This document shows, piece by piece, positions 1 through 8,551 of a DNA stretch of 46,495 nt. Where the stretch lies: the NCBI GenBank assembly GCA_014381985.1, contig JACNKP010000041.1, positions 1-46,495 of the forward strand, written 5' to 3'. How positions within the stretch are numbered: the stretch's first letter is position 1; every line of letters begins with the position of its first letter. The notes under the pieces were generated by a model. That model worked only from the letters and a program-made list of their open reading frames with translations. It did not search any database and was not told where the DNA came from. Made by a program: the position numbers and the translations under genes. The DNA comes from SAR92 clade bacterium. Lineage in GTDB: Bacteria > Pseudomonadota > Gammaproteobacteria > Pseudomonadales > Porticoccaceae.

Positions 1-1
1 G

Positions 2-1096
2 GTTGAACTCAATGAGTATTGCGACAATGGTAGCTTTGTCGCGCCTCATGTCTTTGAAATAAATTCACTGGATCAGCTTAACGAAGAAGTCTTTGGCCCA
101 ATACTCCATGTCATTCGCTACTCTGCAGGTCAACTCGAGCAAGTCATACAACAGATTAACGATACCGGTTATGGGCTTACTCTAGGCATTCACAGCCGCA
201 TTGAGGCTTTTGCTGACACAGTCTTTAGAAAAACCATTGCTGGCAATGTCTACATTAATCGGAACATGATCGGAGCCGTCGTTGGTGTTAATCCGTTTGG
301 TGGGCGTGGCCTATCAGGAACCGGACCCAAAGCTGGAGGGCCGAATTATCTTTTTCGTTTTTCTTCGGTAAAGGATGAGATCGGATTATCACTAACTAGT
401 GGCGGCCCCACCTTTAGCCTAATCGAAAAAACCAGAAGGGGAAATGAGATAGTTAAGGTTTCTCTCGCATCAAAGGCGATGCAGCAGTGGCAAAGCACCT
501 CCATAAAGGAACGCATCAATATTCTATCTGGAGATAACAGATCTGTTTTACTTAGCCCTGAAACTCAGGCCATTGCCTTAAAGAATATCGCAATACCCAT
601 TGAACTTCCTGGTCCAACTGGCGAAGCCAACCAGCTGTCAGTGCATGGACGTGGAGTCATGCTCCTGCTGATAAGGGAGACTGATCTGCTTGATTCAGCT
701 CTCCAACAAGTCGGATGCGCACTACTCTGCGGTTGCCCCCTCATTATTGCAGCCCACCAGAGTTTAAAACCCAAACTAATCAGGGTGATGAATAACTATT
801 CTAAAGACAGGACCCCAAAACATCTAATAACCATAGTTGGCCTTGATGAGTCAGTAGATCTTATTCAGCACCCTGATATTTCCGGAGTAATAGCCAACAC
901 CGCGGATACTAATAGTCAATCATTGCGTCAAATCATCGCCAAGCGCAGTAGTAGTATTATCCCATTAATTGAGTGGCCTAAAAATAATCAGGGTTACCAC
1001 TATCACTGGCTGTTATGGTTTTTAAGCGAACGGACGCGTACCGAAAACTTAGTTGCACGGGGAGGCAATACACAGCTGTTTAATCTAACTGAATAA
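2..1096 (+). CDS. putA: Bifunctional proline dehydrogenase / L-glutamate-gamma-semialdehyde dehydrogenase, C-terminal part
   Basis: Partial gene, cut by the left window edge; 364 codons are open from base 2. PutA oxidises proline to glutamate in the cytoplasm at the inner membrane. What is visible is the end of the aldehyde-dehydrogenase domain (EEVFGP near residue 28, then FGGRGLSGTGPKAGGPNYL near residue 100, the signature of P5C dehydrogenases) and the C-terminal accessory domain of long PutA proteins, ending in an ERT...GGNTQLFNL stretch typical of that family. The proline dehydrogenase half lies upstream and cannot be seen. The stop is 2 bp from the convergent gene's stop. Confidence 0.9.
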   Translation, partial: VELNEYCDNGSFVAPHVFEINSLDQLNEEVFGPILHVIRYSAGQLEQVIQQINDTGYGLTLGIHSRIEAFADTVFRKTIAGNVYINRNMIGAVVGVNPFGGRGLSGTGPKAGGPNYLFRFSSVKDEIGLSLTSGGPTFSLIEKTRRGNEIVKVSLASKAMQQWQSTSIKERINILSGDNRSVLLSPETQAIALKNIAIPIELPGPTGEANQLSVHGRGVMLLLIRETDLLDSALQQVGCALLCGCPLIIAAHQSLKPKLIRVMNNYSKDRTPKHLITIVGLDESVDLIQHPDISGVIANTADTNSQSLRQIIAKRSSSIIPLIEWPKNNQGYHYHWLLWFLSERTRTENLVARGGNTQLFNLTE

Positions 1097-1098
1097 CG

Positions 1099-1587
1099 TT
1101 AGGCGAAATGCCACTCAGTGCGGCCGGCAAAACTATCGGAATTATTAATAAATCGAACAAAGGATGGATCTGCGCGGTAAAAAAAGCTCTTAGCAAAAGC
1201 TGCGCCGATCAACTGCTCTTGCTTCGTTTTTGGGTCATTAATGAGTGCTTTGATTTCAGGAAAACGGTCAAAGTACACCTGCTGAGCCTTTGCAGTCTGT
1301 GCTTCATTCAGCACTGAGATCCGTACTTGCATCTGCGCACCGCAAATTGACTGCCACTGGCCGGTGTAATCTGAATAAATGGATGCCGCGGCACGATCTC
1401 CCTCGGCCAACGCTTTAACATGCCTGCTATTACTGGATGAAAGGAAGTACAAGGCGAATGGGTCTTGGGCGGTGTCAGCGACATAGAGAACCGGCGCAGA
1501 CCAATCACCTTCATTATCATGGGTAGATAGGGTCAATACCGACTCTTGGTGCAAAAACTGATGCAGCTTAGTGAAGTCTTTAGACAT
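1099..1587 (-). CDS. Pyridoxamine 5'-phosphate oxidase-like FMN-binding protein (YhbP-like)
   Basis: 162 residues, the usual length for small split-barrel flavin-binding proteins. The N-terminal pattern (LTLSTHDNEGDWSAPVLYV, then ALYFLSSSNSRHVKAL) resembles the pyridoxamine-phosphate-oxidase-like fold as in E. coli YhbP; the substrate is unknown. The start overlaps the end of ubiX by 8 bp (1580-1587), so the two are cotranscribed and probably translationally coupled. An FMN-binding protein next to a prenyl-FMN synthase is suggestive, but any functional link is inference. Confidence 0.75.
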   Translation of the reverse strand: MSKDFTKLHQFLHQESVLTLSTHDNEGDWSAPVLYVADTAQDPFALYFLSSSNSRHVKALAEGDRAAASIYSDYTGQWQSICGAQMQVRISVLNEAQTAKAQQVYFDRFPEIKALINDPKTKQEQLIGAAFAKSFFYRADPSFVRFINNSDSFAGRTEWHFA

Positions 1588-2146
1588 TACCCTGCCAGCG
1601 TTGCAGGCTGTCGGATTCTATATCAAATAAATCAAGCACTCGCGCTACCGAGTGATTAATAATGTCATCCACAGTCTTAGGGGATGTGTAAAAGGCAGGT
1701 GATGGAGGGCAAATAATAGCCCCTATTTGGCTTGCCTTTAGCATCAGTTCACAGTGACCGGTATGCAGCGGTGACTCACGGGGAACAATGACCAGTTGGC
1801 GGCGCTCTTTTAACATCACATCAGCGGCGCGGATAATTAGATTTTCTGCGTAAGAATTAGCGATGCCCGACAAAGTCTTCATAGAGCAAGGCACCACAAT
1901 CATGCCTGCCGTTTTGTAGGAGCCACTGGCAATACTGGCGCCAATATTTTTGTTGTTGTGAACCTCATCGGCAAGAGCCTCAACGTCAGCCACAGACCAC
2001 TCGGTCTCAATGCCGATGTTCATCTTGGCGGCTTGGCTCAAAATGAGATGCGTTTCAACTTCAGGGTTCTTCGCCAGCACTTCAAGCATTCTAATGCCAT
2101 AAATCACACCGCTAGAACCCGACATACCAATAACTAAGCGTTTCAT
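1580..2146 (-). CDS. ubiX: Flavin prenyltransferase UbiX
   Basis: UbiX joins dimethylallyl phosphate to reduced FMN, making the prenylated flavin used by UbiD-type decarboxylases in ubiquinone synthesis. The 188-residue length is typical. Visible family marks are the N-terminal IGMSGSSGVIYGIR (flavin phosphate loop), PCSMKTLSGIANSYAENLI in the middle and the basic ERRQLVIVPRESPL segment near residue 120. An AAGGA ribosome site precedes the ATG. It is first in a two-gene unit with the FMN-binding protein; ubiD is not in the window. Confidence 0.92.
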   Translation of the reverse strand: MKRLVIGMSGSSGVIYGIRMLEVLAKNPEVETHLILSQAAKMNIGIETEWSVADVEALADEVHNNKNIGASIASGSYKTAGMIVVPCSMKTLSGIANSYAENLIIRAADVMLKERRQLVIVPRESPLHTGHCELMLKASQIGAIICPPSPAFYTSPKTVDDIINHSVARVLDLFDIESDSLQRWQGNV

Positions 2147-2270
2147 TCACACAATTCCTTAAGAACGGATTTCAATGCAGCGTCAGAGCCACGCCAGATT
2201 GTATTTTGCCTTGTTTAAGACATGTTTTCTAGTCAAGACAGTACCATCATGTGGATCATCCATCACCACT

Positions 2271-3380
2271 CTATAGGGGTAAGACAATAAGGCCCTCATT
2301 GGGATTCATTTTACCCACCACTACGTCGGCATAAACCTTAGTGAACGCCTCAAAATTAGCCACCGTCTCTACACTCATCCATCCTGCGCTCTGCTGCATG
2401 CGAGCCATCATGAATGCACCGGTACGCTGATTAAATCCGTCTTGACCCCAGTCACCAATGCGCTTTTGAACGTGGGCCGGTGCGAAGAAAAAGTTGCTTC
2501 GCCCTCGATTAATATGAGCGGCCAGAGGATCATTGTCAGCCAGTGTTTCCCAGTGGGTCATACCAACGCTGACGCAATTGAGCATCTTGTCGCCCAAGGG
2601 TTCATGTATAGCGCCCAACACTGCCCTATTACCGGCCATATCAACTATTACAGTGGCTTTGCTGGCATCAATACAACCTAACTCGTCGTAACAGATAATC
2701 TCATCATAACAACCTAGAGACTCCACAAAGTCATAGTTTGGTCTGGACGTGATGCCTACAATCCTTGGGGCACTTGCGTCATCTGCTAACCCTTGGGCCA
2801 TGCCTATTGCCGTTTTACTAGACGCACTGAGAACAATTACCTGTTCAGCACCATGATAGCCTGCGTCTTGTAAGGCATCGCACAAACAAAATGAGGTCAC
2901 ATGCAATGGATTTAACAGAGCGCGAACATTGTCACTGGACGCATCGTAGTTAGCCTCACCTGACATTAACAGATAGTTGTTGTACACCGCAGGCAGTTCT
3001 GCCCGATGCGGTGCACCATCCATGAAACGCTGCTTAGATACTTTGATTGGCGACATAACAAGAAAATCAGCCGGTGGGAAATAGCCATAAATTCGCTCAC
3101 CGATCCCCAACCCGTCACGCTTAGAGGCTGTAATTTCCGCGAAGCCCCAAACGGGCAAACAGCCCCACTCACCGCTCTCGTTGGCCGTGGCCGGAAAGAA
3201 CTTCCAATAGCCTATAGTATCGCCAGCGGCGCCATAGGTGACATTGTTAGCGGTAAAGGCAAAGCGCTCAATACTGACCAAAATGTCGCCGTCTTTTAGG
3301 TCAGCTAAGGCTTGAGCCTTGTCTGTCTGAACCAGACGTGACTTGGTTAGGTCATTTTTATAGGTTTGAAATTCACTCAT
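2271..3380 (-). CDS. DUF2855 family protein
   Basis: 369 residues of the DUF2855 family, whose function is not established. The protein looks like a divergent medium-chain dehydrogenase/reductase: an N-terminal substrate-domain-like part (VSIERFAFTANNVTYG near 36) and a nucleotide-binding-like VIVLSASSKTAIG at 181-193. The zinc-ligand pattern of classical alcohol dehydrogenases is not obvious. AAGGAG sits 7 nt before the ATG, inside the end of the upstream flavoprotein gene (8-bp overlap). This tight coupling suggests the two enzymes act on the same substrate or form one pathway; the substrate is unknown. Confidence 0.75.
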   Translation of the reverse strand: MSEFQTYKNDLTKSRLVQTDKAQALADLKDGDILVSIERFAFTANNVTYGAAGDTIGYWKFFPATANESGEWGCLPVWGFAEITASKRDGLGIGERIYGYFPPADFLVMSPIKVSKQRFMDGAPHRAELPAVYNNYLLMSGEANYDASSDNVRALLNPLHVTSFCLCDALQDAGYHGAEQVIVLSASSKTAIGMAQGLADDASAPRIVGITSRPNYDFVESLGCYDEIICYDELGCIDASKATVIVDMAGNRAVLGAIHEPLGDKMLNCVSVGMTHWETLADNDPLAAHINRGRSNFFFAPAHVQKRIGDWGQDGFNQRTGAFMMARMQQSAGWMSVETVANFEAFTKVYADVVVGKMNPNEGLIVLPL

Positions 3381-4794
3381 TTTCAGCTCCTTGAGCTAGT
3401 TCTACATTAAATTGTTGTAACTTGGTGATAGCTGGCATGGCATTGTCTTTAATACGCTCCATAATTTTCATTTTCTGCGGGTCATCTTTGTCTACGCTAC
3501 TGATTAGCTTAGTAAAACCATCGAGACGATTTTCTCGAATCCAATGGCGTAGCGGCTTATCTTGCGACCAATTAAATTGGTTCATCATCATAGCCAAAGT
3601 CATGGGGATAAAGTCCGCATCGTTGTTGGGCAATGGCACCAAAGAGCAAAGGCGGTTTTTCTCAGCGTCTGTATCGTAGTTAACCTCGACATAGGCTGCC
3701 ATCGAAGCACTAAATGCTGGCTGGTAGGCGCGTATCATCTGCGGCGTAATACAGTCGCCATCAAATATAGGGGACGGCTTTTTGTGGCCAAACGAACGCT
3801 CCAAGCTTGCCGAGCAGTCAACATGTACGTGCCCTGTAGTGGTTGGAATTTCGCCTTTTGATAAGATAATACGGTCTGATTCAATCGCACTAACCTGGCC
3901 CATACGCACAATGCTCTTAATACGCTGCAACTGTGCAATTTCAGACTTACTAATTGTGGCCGCGTGAAACATAGTCGGCCGTAGAGTCTGATCTAAACGC
4001 AGCAGATAACCGCCTTCTTCAAGACGATCAAACATATTTGCAATAGAACTAGCACCGCCAATCGCCTCGTATTGGGCGGCTATGGAACCCACAGACTTGT
4101 CGAAGAAAGCCTCTGTTGGTTGTGTATTGGCGCGATCAAGCAACCATGCCTCACGAGAACGTATCCAGGTAATGTCTTCGGGGTCAACGTCGCTATCAAG
4201 AAGCCATAAACAGGCGTCTATACCCGTTTTACCGCCTCCTATGACAACGTAACCTTCCGGCTTCTGGGTGACCTTAGGGAGCTCGTTGAGAGGCATAAAG
4301 GTCACTTCAGGGGCTATGGTGAAGTTAGGTGTGTGGGTGGATGGCACCGCGATGGTTAAAAATGTAGCGTCGACCAACTTCTTGTATGAGACGGCATGTT
4401 CTTTGCCAGTTAGTTTCGACCTAAACTTTCCATCGCCCTCGTATTCGCACATTGGGAAATACTGCACTCTCCCACTGGCTAAAAAGCGTTGTCTCATCAC
4501 GTCATCAAAGTAAGCGAGTAACTCAGGGCCGGTCGCAAGGTCGGCCATACCTTTATTCAAACCAATATGGTCAATTTCACCTCGACTCAATTCTTTTGAG
4601 CTAACACCGAAAAAAGATGACGGTTGATGTAAGGTCACAAAAGGATAGGCCATATTCCAATGGCCACCCGGCTTGGCATAGCGATCAACAATAATAATAT
4701 TGGCATCAGTCTCGGTGAACAAAGTGTCCGCAAAAGCCATGCCTACAAGGCCACTTCCAATGATTAAATAATCAGTTTTTAATGCTTCGATCAA
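3373..4794 (-). CDS. FAD/NAD(P)-binding oxidoreductase, flavin monooxygenase-like
   Basis: 473 residues. A FAD-binding IIGSGLVGMA lies at 11-20, the acidic end of strand 2 at IIIVDRYAKPGGHW, and a second dinucleotide fold VIGGGKTGIDACLWLL at 184-199. Two Rossmann motifs in this order fit flavin-containing monooxygenases and related oxidoreductases, probably cytoplasmic. The start is a TTG: GGGAG lies 6 nt upstream and there is no better ATG near the conserved FAD motif. The stop overlaps the start of the DUF2855 gene by 8 bp (ATGAGTGA). Substrate not recognisable. Confidence 0.75.
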   Translation of the reverse strand: MIEALKTDYLIIGSGLVGMAFADTLFTETDANIIIVDRYAKPGGHWNMAYPFVTLHQPSSFFGVSSKELSRGEIDHIGLNKGMADLATGPELLAYFDDVMRQRFLASGRVQYFPMCEYEGDGKFRSKLTGKEHAVSYKKLVDATFLTIAVPSTHTPNFTIAPEVTFMPLNELPKVTQKPEGYVVIGGGKTGIDACLWLLDSDVDPEDITWIRSREAWLLDRANTQPTEAFFDKSVGSIAAQYEAIGGASSIANMFDRLEEGGYLLRLDQTLRPTMFHAATISKSEIAQLQRIKSIVRMGQVSAIESDRIILSKGEIPTTTGHVHVDCSASLERSFGHKKPSPIFDGDCITPQMIRAYQPAFSASMAAYVEVNYDTDAEKNRLCSLVPLPNNDADFIPMTLAMMMNQFNWSQDKPLRHWIRENRLDGFTKLISSVDKDDPQKMKIMERIKDNAMPAITKLQQFNVELAQGAENE

Positions 4795-4952
4795 AACCTA
4801 CTCCCTTGTGGTTTTATCATTACTCCATACATTAAATTATACCCCCAAGTGATGCGATCAGCTCACAAGAAATTAACGAAAAGAATGATTGCGACCCATG
4901 ATTTATCTGAATCCATATTTGTTATATTATCCCAGCCCTAATGGAGATATAC

Positions 4953-5537
4953 ATGCGCTATACCCTGTTCTCAACCCCAATACTGTCGGCATTTTTACGC
5001 TTTCTGTCCAAAATCATATTAAAACTGATTCGCTGGCGCGTAACAGGAGTCTTACCCGAAGATCACAAAAAATATGTGCTGATTGTCGCGCCACATACCT
5101 CTAATTGGGATTTCTTTCTATTTGTTTTAACTGTGTCAGTCCTTCGACTGCAACCAAGTGTCTTGATTAAAAGCACTCTCTTTATTGGACCTCTTGGCTG
5201 GTTTTTACGTTACTGCGGCGCGATTCCTGTCAATCGATCGCAGGCATCATCGCTAGTAGATTATATAGCCGGGCTTTACCGCGAGCGTGACGAGTTCGTG
5301 TTAATCATCACCCCGGAGGGAACCCGCAGTCCTAATCCCAAGTGGAAGCTCGGCTTTCATTATGTTGCAAGTGCCGCTGAAGTCCCCATTCTAGTGGTGT
5401 ACGTTGATAGTAGGACGCGCACCATTGGTATTGAAGGTCTTATGGAGCCATCCACCGACGTCCAAGCCGACCTGAAGGAATTAAAACAATTTTTTGATAC
5501 AAAGAGTGGTCTCAAACCTAACAATTACGCATCCTAG
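4953..5537 (+). CDS. Lysophospholipid acyltransferase-like protein (PlsC/LPLAT family)
   Basis: 194 residues from the ATG at 4953, which has GGAG 6 nt upstream; an ATG at 4941 in the same frame lacks a ribosome site. The acyltransferase HX4D block is HTSNWD (48-53) and the glycerophosphate-binding block is PEGTRS (121-126), followed by a KLGFHYVA segment typical of the short LPLAT family members. An N-terminal hydrophobic stretch suggests inner-membrane association. It would transfer a fatty acyl group to a lysophospholipid or similar acceptor; the exact acceptor cannot be told. Divergent from the flavoprotein gene, and followed by the dedA-like gene. Confidence 0.8.
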   Translation: MRYTLFSTPILSAFLRFLSKIILKLIRWRVTGVLPEDHKKYVLIVAPHTSNWDFFLFVLTVSVLRLQPSVLIKSTLFIGPLGWFLRYCGAIPVNRSQASSLVDYIAGLYRERDEFVLIITPEGTRSPNPKWKLGFHYVASAAEVPILVVYVDSRTRTIGIEGLMEPSTDVQADLKELKQFFDTKSGLKPNNYAS

Positions 5538-5541
5538 AGGT

Positions 5542-5570
5542 GCAAGCTTCTGCTACTATTAGCGGCTTGC
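5542..5570 (+). other. Stem-loop between the acyltransferase and DedA genes
   Basis: GCAAGC (5542-5547) pairs with GCTTGC (5565-5570), and GCTA pairs with TAGC inside it. No T-run follows, so this is not a standard terminator; it may be a processing or attenuation structure. Confidence 0.3.
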
Positions 5571-5651
5571 TAAGACACACACAGGAACACACTCATCGAC
5601 GATCTGATTTTAGACTGGCTAAATAACAACAAAAGTCATGCATGGGTAATA

Positions 5652-6098
5652 GTGCCTATATTGGCCTTTCTTGAAGCATGCCCTGGCGTTGGCCTGCTTG
5701 TTTCTGGTGTAATATTGTTAACCGTTAGTACGGTGTTATATACCGAACAGATTGCTACGCTAGCCCAGATACTCCCTCTTGCTTTCCTGGGAGCCTTTAT
5801 CTCAGATCACCTTGGCTTTTATCTGGGTCGCTGGTTTGGGCCTAAGTTTCACCACACTGCATTTGCTATAAAAAGAATCGATAAAATTAAAAAAGGTGAA
5901 GCCTTTATTTCAAAGTATGGAACTTTGTCTGTCGCAGGCGGGCGACTTCTTACCGCGGTACGAAGCATAGTGCCAATGATGGTGGGCGTTAGCGGTGCCA
6001 GCCGTATTAAATTTACCATTGCTGATATTCTCGCTTGTAGCATTTGGACTGCCGGGCTTGGACTGCTAATCATAGGATTAAATAATTTATTTAGCTAA
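5652..6098 (+). CDS. DedA family membrane protein (SNARE-associated domain)
   Basis: Integral inner-membrane protein of the DedA family; members are linked to lipid flipping and membrane homeostasis. Family marks are the hydrophobic FLEACPGVGLLVSG start, the glycine-rich FLGAFISDHLGFYLGRWFG and the arginine-rich GGRLLTAVRSIVPMMVGVSG with its conserved re-entrant pattern. The first ordinary start codon in frame is GTG at 5652, giving 148 residues. However, the frame stays open and family-like back to 5574 (LIDDLILDWLNNNKSHAWVI), so the true start is probably upstream at a rare codon such as ATC at 5595, which has AGGAA in front. Confidence 0.8.
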   Translation: MPILAFLEACPGVGLLVSGVILLTVSTVLYTEQIATLAQILPLAFLGAFISDHLGFYLGRWFGPKFHHTAFAIKRIDKIKKGEAFISKYGTLSVAGGRLLTAVRSIVPMMVGVSGASRIKFTIADILACSIWTAGLGLLIIGLNNLFS

Positions 6099-6114
6099 AC
6101 GACGGCACTTCTAA

Positions 6115-6429
6115 TTAGCCAAGTTTAACCGCTGTACCAAACACCATAATCTCAGAAGACCCATCCATGATGGCGCTAGTCGTAAAGCGTATGCCTACCA
6201 CGGCATCTGCACCTTTTTCTTTCGCGCTGTCGACTAAACGTCCAATGGCGACATCTCTAGCCTCATTGAGCATTTCCGTATAACCCCGTATTTCACCACC
6301 AACAATGCTTTTTAAACCGGCCATAATGTCACGGCCAATGTGTTTGGCTTGGACTACGTTGCCTGTGACAATACCTAAACTCTCAACAATATTTCTACCT
6401 GGGATTGTTTCCGTCGTTACATAAATCAT
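6115..6429 (-). CDS. YbjQ family (UPF0145) protein
   Basis: 104 residues, the standard length for YbjQ/UPF0145, a family of small cytoplasmic pentamer-forming proteins sometimes called putative heavy-metal-binding. Recognisable features are the start ETIPGRNIVESLGIVTGNVV, the central GGEIRGYTEMLNEAR and the end GADAVVGIRFTTS. AGGAAAG lies before the ATG. It stands alone, convergent with the DedA gene (16 bp between stops). The biochemical role is not known. Confidence 0.88.
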   Translation of the reverse strand: MIYVTTETIPGRNIVESLGIVTGNVVQAKHIGRDIMAGLKSIVGGEIRGYTEMLNEARDVAIGRLVDSAKEKGADAVVGIRFTTSAIMDGSSEIMVFGTAVKLG

Positions 6430-6564
6430 AAACTTTCCTCATATTTTTGTACTGTGATTTCATATTAACAGTCAAAATCTAATTATTCAGCGACCACATG
6501 CCATAATTCAAGAAAATCTCAATGATTAGTCTAGATTTAGGATTTACATGACCTGCTCCACCAC

Positions 6565-6592
6565 AAAAAAGCCCGCTTCCGCGGGCTTTTTT
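6565..6592 (-). terminator. Rho-independent terminator of the acyl-CoA operon
   Basis: GCCCGC (6571-6576) pairs with GCGGGC (6581-6586) around a TTCC loop. It is flanked by A6 and T6, so it can act in both directions; on the minus strand it lies just past the stop of the quinone-oxidoreductase gene. Confidence 0.9.
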
Positions 6593-6613
6593 AATCATTG
6601 GCTGAAGCTCTAA

Positions 6614-7591
6614 CTAGCCCATAGACAGTATAACTTTGCCTTTGGCTCGACGCTCAGCAATTGAACCAAAAGCAGAGCTATGGTCATCAAGAGAGTACAC
6701 TTCAGTCACTAACGGCGTGAACTTGCCTCCGTCAATCATCTCTACAAGTTCTTTAAAGTTCTGCTGTGACGACCGTGGGTCTCGAGCAGACCATGCACCC
6801 CAAAAAACGCCAACCAACGATGCACCTTTAAGTAATGCCAAGTTAAGTGGCATTTTAGGGATGGGACCCGACGCAAACCCAATAACTAAGAACCGTCCAT
6901 CCCATGCGATAGCACGAAATGCCTGCTCTGAGAAATCACCACCAACAGGATCATAGATAATATCTGCGCCTTTACCTTTGGTTAGCTCTTTCACTTTCTC
7001 TTTTAGATCTTCAGTTGAATAGTTTATTCTCATGTCAGCACCCGCTTCACAGGCAAAATCGAGCTTTTCTTCAGTACTGGCTGCAGCAATGACTGTCGCA
7101 CCCATCGCCTTGGCTATCTGAATAGTAGCTATGCCTACGCCACCGGCCGCACCCAAGACAAGAACAGTCTCACCCGCTTGCAATTGAGCTCTTTGCTTAA
7201 GCGCATAGTATGACGTGCCGTAGGTTACCGCGAAGCCTGCCGCTTGATCAAAGGACATGCTGTCACCCTTGGGAAAGGTTGTATATTCAGAGGTAACAAC
7301 CTGAGTGGCAAAGGCTCCCATCTGGACCATACCCACTACTTCATCACCAACCTGGCGAGTGGTCACGCCTTCACCCAACTTAGTCACTACACCCGAAACT
7401 TCAGTACCTGGAATAAACGGTAGTGGCGGCTTGAATTGATACTTACCCTCAACCGTTAAGATATCGGGGAAGTTCACGCCGGCAGCTTTAACCTCGATAA
7501 GCACCTCACCGGCACCAGGTTCAGGATCCTCACGTGTCTCAATCGTTAAGTCCTGAGTTGATCCGAGTTCGCTACAAACTAATGCTTTCAT
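6614..7591 (-). CDS. NADPH:quinone oxidoreductase family protein (zinc-free MDR)
   Basis: 325 residues, typical of zinc-free quinone-oxidoreductase-like medium-chain dehydrogenases that reduce quinones or enoyl substrates with NADPH. Visible are GVNFPDILTVEGKYQFKPPL (near 38), the PFIPGTEVSGVV block and the cofactor-binding VLGAAGGVGIATIQIAKAMG (near 144-163). The cysteine and histidine zinc ligands of alcohol dehydrogenases are absent. It is the last gene of the five-gene minus-strand acyl-CoA operon, just before a strong terminator. The context suggests enoyl-CoA or enone reduction during catabolism. Confidence 0.85.
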   Translation of the reverse strand: MKALVCSELGSTQDLTIETREDPEPGAGEVLIEVKAAGVNFPDILTVEGKYQFKPPLPFIPGTEVSGVVTKLGEGVTTRQVGDEVVGMVQMGAFATQVVTSEYTTFPKGDSMSFDQAAGFAVTYGTSYYALKQRAQLQAGETVLVLGAAGGVGIATIQIAKAMGATVIAAASTEEKLDFACEAGADMRINYSTEDLKEKVKELTKGKGADIIYDPVGGDFSEQAFRAIAWDGRFLVIGFASGPIPKMPLNLALLKGASLVGVFWGAWSARDPRSSQQNFKELVEMIDGGKFTPLVTEVYSLDDHSSAFGSIAERRAKGKVILSMG

Positions 7592-7612
7592 AATCCTATC
7601 CTAATAATTTGT

Positions 7613-8527
7613 TTATTTATTCTTAAAGTAAGCACTAGCCTTAGCAACAAACTTATCGGTTTGTTGAAAACCGCCCACCAGCATTTTTTGGTTATCAGTG
7701 TTCTCAATCGCGTCCATATTAGCTCTTACATTTTCTGGAGTTTGATCTTCTGGCGCTAGGAATATGCCATCGGTTTCATAAATGTGGGTGCGCGCATACC
7801 CTCCAGCACCTGCACACAATATGGTGCGGTTAGGTGCATCATTATCACACAGCGTTAATAGCCCAGTTGTGACCGCTTCAACGGTTAAGACCGCTGAAAC
7901 CTCATCGGTCAACAACCCGTCAAGCATACGTGTACCTGCGGTGGGTGAGAGACAGTTAACCTTAATGTCGTATTTGTCGCCTTCAAGCACTAGCGTGTTC
8001 ATCAAACCAACAACAGCCATTTTCGCAGCACCATAGTTAGCCTGCCCAAAGTTTCCGTACATACCGCTAGAGGAGGTAGTCATAACCACACGACCGTAGC
8101 CCTGCCCACGCATTAGCTCCCAAACAGCCTTGGTACAGTTAGCAGACCCTATCAGATGAACATCAACCACTAACTGAAAATCATCCATGGTCATTTTGAC
8201 AAAGCTTTTGTCGCGAAGGATTCCGGCATTATTGACTAAGATGTCGACTCGGCCCCACTTTTCTACAGCTTGAGCCACCATGGCTTCAACCTGAGACAAA
8301 TTGGCCACGTTGGCACCGTTACTGATGGCTTCGCCACCGGCCTGCTCAATTAACCGCACTGTCTCAAGCGCGGCATCACTTGAACTGCCTGAACCATCTA
8401 CCGCACCACCGAGGTCGTTAACCACGACTTTAGCCCCGCGCTCAGCTAAGGCTAAAGCGTGTGAGCGACCCAATCCATTTCCAGCACCGGTAACAATGGC
8501 TACCTGTCCGTCATATCTAATTGTCAT
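7613..8527 (-). CDS. SDR family oxidoreductase, multifunctional-enzyme-2-like 3-hydroxyacyl-CoA dehydrogenase
   Basis: 304 residues. The N-terminal TGAGNGLGRSHALALAERGA (14-33) and VVVNDLGG are characteristic of the (3R)-hydroxyacyl-CoA dehydrogenase domain of peroxisomal multifunctional enzyme type 2; NNAG and the catalytic YGAAK follow. The protein is longer than simple SDRs (about 250) but has no hydratase or sterol-carrier domain. It sits 22 bp downstream of the acyl-CoA dehydrogenase gene 8552-9769, so it probably performs the second oxidation of a beta-oxidation spiral. AAGGA ribosome site before the ATG. The exact acyl substrate is unknown. Confidence 0.85.
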   Translation of the reverse strand: MTIRYDGQVAIVTGAGNGLGRSHALALAERGAKVVVNDLGGAVDGSGSSSDAALETVRLIEQAGGEAISNGANVANLSQVEAMVAQAVEKWGRVDILVNNAGILRDKSFVKMTMDDFQLVVDVHLIGSANCTKAVWELMRGQGYGRVVMTTSSSGMYGNFGQANYGAAKMAVVGLMNTLVLEGDKYDIKVNCLSPTAGTRMLDGLLTDEVSAVLTVEAVTTGLLTLCDNDAPNRTILCAGAGGYARTHIYETDGIFLAPEDQTPENVRANMDAIENTDNQKMLVGGFQQTDKFVAKASAYFKNK

Positions 8528-8551
8528 GCTTTTTCCTTAATTTAATGCTTA

